A stretch of 6,551 bases of DNA from Actinomycetota bacterium. Its GTDB lineage: Bacteria; Actinomycetota; Actinomycetes; Propionibacteriales; Propionibacteriaceae. This document shows positions 1 through 4,562 of the stretch, one piece after another (the first letter of the stretch is position 1; the number at the start of each line of letters is the position of its first letter). The notes beneath the pieces were generated by a model. That model saw only the letters and a list, made by a program, of their open reading frames with translations. It did no database searches and was not told the DNA's origin. A program made the position numbers and the translations under genes. The stretch covers positions 1 to 6,551 of the forward strand of contig JACRAA010000467.1 of the NCBI GenBank assembly GCA_016213595.1, written 5' to 3'.

Positions 1-1
1 C

Positions 2-2581
2 GTCGCCCTCGGCGACTACAGCACCGGCTACACCGCCTCGGTGCGCAGCCTGGGCACGCTCAGCCTCGTCCACGTCTGGAACGTGGCGGCAGGGATCGAC
101 CGGGCCTACATCGTGTCCGGCACCTCGGTGTCGCCGGTCCAGCTGCCCTCCGGGTCCACGGTGTTCGACGCGTTCCGCGGCGGCTCCCCGTACCTCATCC
201 TGCAGGACGCCAACAGCGTGCCGAGCGTGTCGACCGTCGCTCTCGACGGCTCGTTGACGCCCTCGTTCGCGATCCCGACGACCACGACGGCCGCGCCACA
301 GCTCCTCGCAGTGGCCCCCGACCGGGTCGTGGGCGCCGACTCCCGCGACGGCTCCGTGGTGCTCCCCGTCTGGTCCCGAAAGGTCTCCGCGGGCGGGTTC
401 CTCCCGGAGACCTCCCTGCCTCCCCGAGCGACGGGCCTGACTGCGTCAGCGGGACGAACCGCGGTCGTGGGACCTGCCGGAGTGAACGTGTACGACCGCG
501 GCGTCCTCCAGCGCGCGTTCGGTGACCAGGGCGTGGTCACCGATGTGAACCTGAGTGGCCCGTACGTCGCAGAGCTCCTCGTCGACCCGGTCACGCACGA
601 CATCTCCACGAAGGTCAGCAAGGCGGACGGCACGGGCGCGTCGACGATGGCGGACTGGCCCGTGGACCTGTTCGGCTCCCAGTACGTGACCGCCTGGCGC
701 GACTCCCTGGACAGCGGTTCGCTGCACGTCGTCGTCCAGGACCTGACGGGAGCGACGAAGACCAGCACGTACGACCTCCCCGCCGGTACAGCCGCCTGCT
801 ACCCGAGCAGCGTGTGGGGGTCGAGGGTCGCGCTCGTCTGCTCCGGAAGCTCCAGCGTGTACGACTACATGGCGCCCACCTTGATCGACACGAAGGCCGG
901 CACGGCCGAGGCGCTGGGGGACGGGTACGCGATCCTCCACACGGCCAGCGACGACGTCCTGTGGAACCTGGCGGCCAAGACGACGACCTCCCTGGGGTGC
1001 AGCGGCACCCAGCCCATCAGCACGGACGGGGTGGGCCACGTCGCCTGCTCCACCAGCACGAATCTCGTCTGGCAGGACTACTCCTCCCTGTCGACGTCAG
1101 CTCCTCGCCTGCTGGGCATCCTGGCGACCCCGACGGCGGCGTTCTCGGAGCCCGGCGCCACGTGGAGCCTGGCCATGGACACGACGAAGGCTCTGGCTGC
1201 CGGGTCCGTGGTCATCACCAACGGCCTCAAACCCGCCACCACCGTCCGCACGCTGCCCGTCACGGCCTCCCCCGACGGCTCCGTGCGTGTGACGTGGGAC
1301 GGGCTCGACGACAGCGGCAAGCCGGTGCGGCCGAGCACCTACACGTACACGCTCACCGCGGCCGGTGCTGACGGCAGTGGCGCTCCCGTCACGGTCACCG
1401 GCTCGGGACCAGCGTCGGGCACTGTCACCGTGACTGCGGGCTCGACGCTCGGCATGACGGCAGGCGGCTTCAACACCCTCGCCCCGTACCGCCTGCTGGA
1501 TACGCGGGTCACGGGTCCCGCACTCGGCTCGAACCAGACCCGGTCGCTGAAGGTCACCGGCGTCGGCGGCGTCCCCACCACCGGCGTGGCCGCCGTCGTC
1601 CTCAACGTCACCGTCACCGAGACCACCACCAACGGCTACCTCACCGTCTCCCCCACCGGCACCCCCCGCCCCGTCGTGTCCAACCTCAACTGGACCGCCG
1701 GCACCACCATCCCCAACGCCGTCACCGTCAAGGTCGGCACCGGCGGCAGCATCGACCTGTTCCAGTCCGGAGGCACCGGCACCGCCCAGGTCATCGTCGA
1801 CGTCGCCGGCTACTACATCGACGGCACCCCCACCGCCAATGGCGCCTTCACCTCCCTGAGCCCCAACCGGATCCTCGACACCCGCACCAACGGCGGCCCC
1901 CTCGCCACCTACGGCACCCGCACCCTCCAGATCACCAGCCCCAACGGACCCGTCCCCACCGGCGCCGGCGCCGTCGTCCTCAACGTCACCGTCACCAACA
2001 CCACCAGCAACGGCTACCTCACCGTCTACCCCACCGGTAGCAGGCTCCCCACCGCCTCCAACCTCAACTGGACCCCCGGCCTGACCATCCCCAACCTCGT
2101 CACCGTCCAGCTCAGCACCACCGGATCCGTCACCATCTACCAGTCCGGACCCGGCACCGCCGACGTCATCGTCGACGTCGCCGGCTACTACAACGGCGGC
2201 ATCGCCACCCTCCCCGGCACCTTCTACCCCCTGCCCCCCGCCCGCGTCCTCGACACCCGCACCAGCTCAGCGGTGAGCCCCGGCGCCGACGCGAGGCTCG
2301 ACACGAATGCCGGAGTGGGCGGGATCCCCACGACGGGAGTAGCAGCTCTCGTCCTCAACACGACGGTGACCGACACCAGGGCAGCCGGGTTCCTGACCGT
2401 CTATCCAGGACTCATGGGGATGCCGCTCGCCTCGAACCTCAACTGGTCGTGGGCGGGGACGACCATCCCGAACCTCGTCACCGTGGCCCTGGGCGTCGAC
2501 GGGTACGTGAACTTCCGCAACGGCTCCGGCGGCACCATCCAGGTCATCGCCGACACCGCCGGCTACTACATCAGCTACTGA
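2..2581 (+). CDS. Exported beta-propeller / Ig-like / LDTR-repeat protein, C-terminal part (5' end outside window)
   Basis: The frame is open from the first bases of the window, so the GTG at 41 is an internal valine and not the start. The 859 visible residues end at TGA 2579-2581. Residues ~1-370 are a run of short beta-strand-like motifs (SGPYV, GSQYVTAWR, WGSRVALVC, GDGYAIL, VLWNL) typical of a propeller, with no catalytic motif visible. Residues ~376-478 resemble a FlgD-type Ig-like domain (key segment WDGLDDSGKPV followed by TYTYTLTAAG). Three LDTR...VAGYY repeats follow and run to the C-terminus. Alignment with the paralogue starting at 4428 (shared VAPDRVVGADSRD, DGVGHVACS, LSTSxPRLLGI, DTTKxLAAGS) implies that about 265 residues, including a signal peptide, lie upstream. 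A surface or extracellular binding or adhesive role is inferred from the architecture. The exact function is unknown. There is no LPXTG motif or C-terminal membrane anchor: the protein ends right after the last GYY motif. Confidence 0.9.
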   Translation, partial: VALGDYSTGYTASVRSLGTLSLVHVWNVAAGIDRAYIVSGTSVSPVQLPSGSTVFDAFRGGSPYLILQDANSVPSVSTVALDGSLTPSFAIPTTTTAAPQLLAVAPDRVVGADSRDGSVVLPVWSRKVSAGGFLPETSLPPRATGLTASAGRTAVVGPAGVNVYDRGVLQRAFGDQGVVTDVNLSGPYVAELLVDPVTHDISTKVSKADGTGASTMADWPVDLFGSQYVTAWRDSLDSGSLHVVVQDLTGATKTSTYDLPAGTAACYPSSVWGSRVALVCSGSSSVYDYMAPTLIDTKAGTAEALGDGYAILHTASDDVLWNLAAKTTTSLGCSGTQPISTDGVGHVACSTSTNLVWQDYSSLSTSAPRLLGILATPTAAFSEPGATWSLAMDTTKALAAGSVVITNGLKPATTVRTLPVTASPDGSVRVTWDGLDDSGKPVRPSTYTYTLTAAGADGSGAPVTVTGSGPASGTVTVTAGSTLGMTAGGFNTLAPYRLLDTRVTGPALGSNQTRSLKVTGVGGVPTTGVAAVVLNVTVTETTTNGYLTVSPTGTPRPVVSNLNWTAGTTIPNAVTVKVGTGGSIDLFQSGGTGTAQVIVDVAGYYIDGTPTANGAFTSLSPNRILDTRTNGGPLATYGTRTLQITSPNGPVPTGAGAVVLNVTVTNTTSNGYLTVYPTGSRLPTASNLNWTPGLTIPNLVTVQLSTTGSVTIYQSGPGTADVIVDVAGYYNGGIATLPGTFYPLPPARVLDTRTSSAVSPGADARLDTNAGVGGIPTTGVAALVLNTTVTDTRAAGFLTVYPGLMGMPLASNLNWSWAGTTIPNLVTVALGVDGYVNFRNGSGGTIQVIADTAGYYISY
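1127..1435 (+). other. FlgD-type Ig-like domain region within the first propeller protein
   Basis: This segment links the propeller to the C-terminal repeats. It starts at the conserved FSxxxATWSLAMDTTK stretch and includes the W-D-G-L-D-D-S-G core at about 1295-1318, followed by a Y-T-Y-T-L strand. A tryptophan-x-G-x-D turn followed by a Y-x-Y/T-L strand is characteristic of FlgD-like Ig domains in secreted bacterial proteins. The same segment begins in the paralogue at about 6390 and is cut by the window edge. The domain call rests on motif recognition only. Confidence 0.6.
1469..1819 (+). repeat. LDTR/VAGYY protein repeat, unit 1
   Basis: This is the first of three tandem units of about 117 residues, set 378 bp before unit 2. 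Landmarks in order are FNTLxPYRLLDTR, GVxAVVLNVTVT, NGYLTVSPTG, SNLNWTAGTTIPNAVTV and VIVDVAGYYI. These beta-rich units recur at the C-termini of actinobacterial secreted proteins, and I know of no established biochemical function. The opening (to about 1552) has mixed codon endings. From about 1553 onward almost every codon ends in C. Confidence 0.85.
1847..2194 (+). repeat. LDTR/VAGYY protein repeat, unit 2
   Basis: The second unit begins FTSLSPNRILDTR and ends VIVDVAGYYN. It shares AVVLNVTVTNTTSNGYLTV and SNLNWTPG with unit 1, partly with near-identical DNA (for example around 1596-1643 versus 1971-2018). The whole unit lies inside the C-ending codon block. The distance to unit 3 is 375 bp. 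Confidence 0.85.
2222..2572 (+). repeat. LDTR/VAGYY protein repeat, unit 3 (diverged, C-terminal)
   Basis: The third unit begins FYPLPPARVLDTR and ends VIADTAGYYI, six bases of coding sequence before the stop codon. It keeps the framework (GVAALVLNTTVTD, GFLTVYP, SNLNWS, TIPNLVTVALG) but is less regular. IVDVAGYY has become IADTAGYY, and an NGSGG loop replaces the QSG segment. Its codon use returns to the mixed pattern of the propeller region, unlike units 1 and 2. Confidence 0.82.
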
Positions 2582-2624
2582 ACGGCCACGGGACCGGCGC
2601 AGAAGGGGGAGCCCTCCGCACGGG
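2582..2624. other. Short convergent intergenic gap
   Basis: These 43 bp separate the stop codons of two converging genes. I see no convincing stem-loop with a T-tract on either strand. Any terminator here would have to be of another type or lie within the coding ends. Confidence 0.6.
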
Positions 2625-4163
2625 TCAGGCCCGACGGCGCTCCTGGCTCATGAGATGCACGATCAGCGGGTCCACCTCGTCGTGGGTCGGCACGTCCGGA
2701 GCGCCGGTGTAGCACGAGGGGTCGAAGTCCTTCGACGGAGCCGACCTGGGCATCGGCGACTCGAGGTAGGCACGTGCGGCGGGTCCCACGAAGCGGTGCT
2801 CCCTGCGGTACCAGCCCGGGTCGAAGTACGGGTTGGGCCAGCGTCCCTCGAGGTCGCCCGCCTTCTGGTAGTGGGCCAGCGGGTTGACGCCGGCCACCGA
2901 GACGTCGGGGTTGTGGCTGAGGTAGAACGCGCTGTCGAAGAACGGGTGGGGAGACCGGCCTTCGTTGCCGCCGACCGCGACGAAGTGCTCCGCCTGCTCG
3001 AGCCTGCTCATGCCTTCGAGATCAGGGTTGTTGGCCGCGTACCACTCCGGGTCGAACAAGGGGCTCGGGCTCCGTCCGGCGTCGGCCCCGGTCCTCAGGT
3101 AGTCGAGGAGGAGCTCCTTGCGGTCCCCGCGGATGCCGTACGTCCGTGCGTACCACCCCTCGTCGAAGATCGCCTGTACGGGGCTGCTGGTCGGGTCGAC
3201 CCGTCGCCGCAGCCTCGCCACCGTGGTGCGCAGCCGGCCGTACGCCCCGCGGCTGAAGCCCGGCGGGACGGCGTTGACCGCCCGGGCGATGATCCCCAGC
3301 CTGCTCATCGTGATGTCGGTGGCGGCGAGGCGCTTGCGCACGTAGTGCAGCTCCTCGCCCTTCCGCCGCGCCTCCTCACGGGCCTCGCCCAGCTCCCGCT
3401 CCACCTCGTCGAGACGCTGCTGGACAGCCGCCAGGTGGGGTCCGTCGGTCGCCCAAGGCGTCGGGACCGCCGCGCCGAGCCGTGCGTACGCGGAACGGAC
3501 GAGGTCGGCGAGCTCACCGTCGTCCTGCAGCTCGACGAGAGCGCGGACCTTGGGCGGCACGTTCGGGCCGACCGCCACGACGCCCAGGCCATTGCAGTGT
3601 GTGAACCCGAACGTGGGGTACGTGGCCTTGAGCTCGTCCCAGTAACGGTGGACGCCGAAGCCGCGCTCGTGGACGACGATGTCGTGGAGGACCATGACGC
3701 CCCGGTCGGACAGCGCCGAGAGGTACGTCTCGACGTCCTCCTTGACGTCGTCGTAGAAGTGGCGGCCGTCCACATGGATGAGGTCGACCGACCCGTCGGC
3801 GAACTGCGGCCTCGCCTCAGCGAAGGTGGCCCGCACGAGGTGTGCCCTGTCGGGGTAGTCGCGCTCGACGACGGCTCGTACGGACTCGTACACGCTGTTG
3901 TCGTACTCGCCCGAGTGGACGTCGCCCTGCCAGGTGTCGACGGCGTAGAGGTCGGTGTCGAGGCCAAGTGCCTTGGCCGCTTGGCAGAACGCGAAGAAGG
4001 AGTAGCCGTTGTGGGTTCCGAGCTCGACGACCGACGAGGGTCGCAGGGCGTCGACGAGCCAGAACGCGAACGGTGCGTGCTCGGCCCACGCGGTGAGGCA
4101 GAGCTCCTCGACGGGCCAGAACGAAGCCTTCGACAGGAAGTCGTTGAGACTCGCCTTCGGCAT
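2625..4163 (-). CDS. Class I SAM-dependent methyltransferase (Methyltransf_24 type) with coiled coil and C-terminal FDxxxY repeats
   Basis: The 512-residue product starts MPKASLNDFL. The ATG at 4163-4161 is preferred because GGAGG lies five bases upstream. An upstream in-frame start at 4259 would add 32 residues without a good ribosome site. Residues ~40-200 form a Rossmann methyltransferase: the SAM-binding loop VVELGTHNGYS (45-55), VDTWQGD (75-81), IHVDGRHFYDDVKEDVE (129-145) and VMVLHD (156-161). The last two are hallmarks of Methyltransf_24 enzymes, which often methylate sugars or natural products and may bind a metal through such Asp/His residues. Residues ~244-285 are a charged heptad-like coiled coil. 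Residues 333-485 carry five FDxxxY repeats. There is no signal peptide, so the protein should be cytoplasmic. The substrate is unknown. The repeats suggest work alongside surface-polysaccharide glycosyltransferases (inference). It converges with the first propeller gene and diverges from the second. Confidence 0.88.
   Translation of the reverse strand: MPKASLNDFLSKASFWPVEELCLTAWAEHAPFAFWLVDALRPSSVVELGTHNGYSFFAFCQAAKALGLDTDLYAVDTWQGDVHSGEYDNSVYESVRAVVERDYPDRAHLVRATFAEARPQFADGSVDLIHVDGRHFYDDVKEDVETYLSALSDRGVMVLHDIVVHERGFGVHRYWDELKATYPTFGFTHCNGLGVVAVGPNVPPKVRALVELQDDGELADLVRSAYARLGAAVPTPWATDGPHLAAVQQRLDEVERELGEAREEARRKGEELHYVRKRLAATDITMSRLGIIARAVNAVPPGFSRGAYGRLRTTVARLRRRVDPTSSPVQAIFDEGWYARTYGIRGDRKELLLDYLRTGADAGRSPSPLFDPEWYAANNPDLEGMSRLEQAEHFVAVGGNEGRSPHPFFDSAFYLSHNPDVSVAGVNPLAHYQKAGDLEGRWPNPYFDPGWYRREHRFVGPAARAYLESPMPRSAPSKDFDPSCYTGAPDVPTHDEVDPLIVHLMSQERRRA
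2709..3167 (-). repeat. Five FDxxxY / EGRxPxP protein repeats in the methyltransferase C-terminus
   Basis: Read on the minus strand, FD-x-x-x-Y motifs recur at residues 333 (FDEGWY), 370 (FDPEWY), 409 (FDSAFY), 447 (FDPGWY) and 480 (FDPSCY), a period of 33-39 residues. Between them run NPDL/NPDV, then a HF/HY segment, then G-x-x-EGRSPxP or EGRWPNP. The middle units are most regular. The first and last are degenerate: the last has Cys in place of the aromatic Trp or Phe and lacks the EGR segment. Similar YxxxNPDV...HYxxxGxxEGRxP repeats are known on glycosyltransferases and other glycan-related proteins. Their precise role is not established. Confidence 0.8.
3309..3434 (-). other. Predicted coiled-coil segment in the methyltransferase
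   Basis: Residues ~244-285 are rich in Glu, Arg and Lys with leucines spaced in a heptad-like way (LAAVQQRLDEVERELGE and onward). The segment separates the methyltransferase domain from the FDxxxY repeats and could support oligomerisation or act as a spacer. The call is from composition and pattern, without a predictor score. Confidence 0.6.
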
Positions 4164-4166
4164 GTG

Positions 4167-4173
4167 TTCCTCC
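4167..4173 (-). promoter_or_regulatory. Shine-Dalgarno site of the methyltransferase gene
   Basis: On the minus strand this reads GGAGGAA. The GGAGG core ends five bases before the ATG at 4163. It is a near-ideal ribosome site and decides the start codon against the longer frame beginning at 4259. Confidence 0.85.
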
Positions 4174-4193
4174 AGGGAAACGGGCTGAGGGAC

Positions 4194-4199
4194 AGCGTA
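4194..4199 (-). promoter_or_regulatory. Possible -10 element for the methyltransferase gene
   Basis: The minus-strand hexamer TACGCT fits the actinobacterial TANNNT -10 pattern and would give a short leader of roughly 20-25 bases that includes the Shine-Dalgarno site. No good -35 sits at the usual distance, so this is tentative. Confidence 0.3.
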
Positions 4200-4273
4200 G
4201 CCGTCGACCTGTACCTCGCACCGTGCGCGCCGTCGCAACGGGCCACCCTGTGCGGACACCCGAGGGGATCGTC

Positions 4274-4295
4274 GGTGGGGCCACCCCGCCCCACC
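4274..4295. repeat. GC-rich inverted repeat in the divergent intergenic region
   Basis: GGTGGGG (4274-4280) pairs with CCCCACC (4289-4295) across an eight-base loop. An alternative shorter pairing is GGTGG with CCACC at 4281-4285. It lies about 110 bp upstream of the methyltransferase start and about 130 bp upstream of the second propeller gene. It could be an operator, or chance in GC-rich DNA. Confidence 0.35.
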
Positions 4296-4296
4296 G

Positions 4297-4311
4297 CCGG
4301 GCCAGGCCCGG
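4297..4311. repeat. 15-bp GC-rich palindrome in the divergent intergenic region
   Basis: CCGGGCC-A-GGCCCGG is a perfect dyad with seven-base arms around one central A. The lack of a loop argues against a hairpin and for a possible dimeric regulator site. It sits two bases after the preceding inverted repeat, midway between the two divergent starts. Base composition makes chance palindromes likelier here. Confidence 0.4.
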
Positions 4312-4367
4312 TGTCAACGTGAGGTGAAGGGTACAGCCACTTTTCCGGACCCCGTGCGGGCGGGGCA

Positions 4368-4373
4368 TAGTCT
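4368..4373 (+). promoter_or_regulatory. Possible -10 element for the second propeller gene
   Basis: TAGTCT within GCATAGTCTGCGG matches the TANNNT -10 pattern and stands out in its GC-rich surroundings. It predicts a transcript start near 4380 and a leader of about 48 bases before the GTG at 4428. The best upstream candidate for -35, TTCCGG near 4343-4348, is poor and its 19-base spacing is long. Confidence 0.4.
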
Positions 4374-4415
4374 GCGGCGCGACCGCGATGAGCAGGCGAA
4401 GGCCTGTCCCGAGTC

Positions 4416-4422
4416 GAAGGGA
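4416..4422 (+). promoter_or_regulatory. Shine-Dalgarno site of the second propeller gene
   Basis: GAAGGGA ends five bases before the GTG at 4428. It supports that start over the in-frame ATG codons at 4461 and 4494, which would shorten or remove the positively charged part of the signal peptide. Confidence 0.65.
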
Positions 4423-4427
4423 ACGCC

Positions 4428-4562
4428 GTGCAGACCATCACCCGCGCACTGCTCCGAGCCATGAGGAGGCCCAGGCTGTCCGTCCGCGACGCGATGGTCC
4501 TGGTCCTGGCAGCCGTCCTCGCCGTCGGCACGCTCGCGTTCTCCCCCGCCAAGGCGTACGCG
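4428..4562 (+). other. Signal peptide (Sec type likely)
   Basis: Residues 1-45 have an arginine-rich start (R6, R10, R13, R14, R16, R20), a hydrophobic core AMVLVLAAVLAVGTLAF (22-38), and the cleavage motif AKAYA before AVPEV. Cleavage is expected after Ala45. There is no twin-arginine motif of the S/T-RR-x-F-L-K type (the RR at 13-14 is followed by P-R-L-S), and no lipobox cysteine follows, so Sec export to the outside is the simplest reading. Confidence 0.8.

Larger units (their letters stand above)
4164..4427. other. Divergent intergenic region (264 bp)
   Basis: This gap separates two divergently transcribed genes and must hold both promoters unless transcription enters from further away. 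It contains the two candidate -10 hexamers, the two adjacent GC-rich dyads at 4274-4311, and both Shine-Dalgarno sites. A further small CCCG-TG-CGGG dyad at 4351-4360 lies just upstream of the TAGTCT hexamer. I see no small gene or RNA gene in it. Confidence 0.6.

Noticed and set aside
41..43. GTG as start codon of the first gene
   Set aside because: The frame is open upstream to the window edge, no ribosome site or signal peptide is present, and the upstream codons continue the protein. The paralogue shows that about 265 residues are missing.
1622..2560. N-x-T sequons (NVT) in the LDTR repeats as glycosylation sites
   Set aside because: The asparagine lies in the conserved VLNVTVT framework strand, and N-glycosylation at such sites is not typical of actinobacteria. 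The pattern is explained by the repeat consensus.
2582..2624. Bidirectional terminator between the converging genes
   Set aside because: No stem of useful length with a T-tract on either strand could be drawn in the 43 bp.
4164..4259. Longer methyltransferase start giving 32 extra residues
   Set aside because: The extra residues are arginine-rich and low in recognisable structure, and they overlap the strong GGAGG ribosome site that serves the ATG at 4163.
4312..4317. TTGACA on the minus strand as a -35 box for the methyltransferase gene
   Set aside because: The hexamer is perfect, but the sequence 16-18 bases downstream is GTGGGG-like with no TANNNT, so no matching -10 exists.
2655..4322. 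555-codon plus-strand reading frame opposite the methyltransferase gene
   Set aside because: The product is a Val/Arg/Glu-rich string without domains. It is the expected antisense shadow of a high-GC gene whose minus-strand product has clear family motifs.
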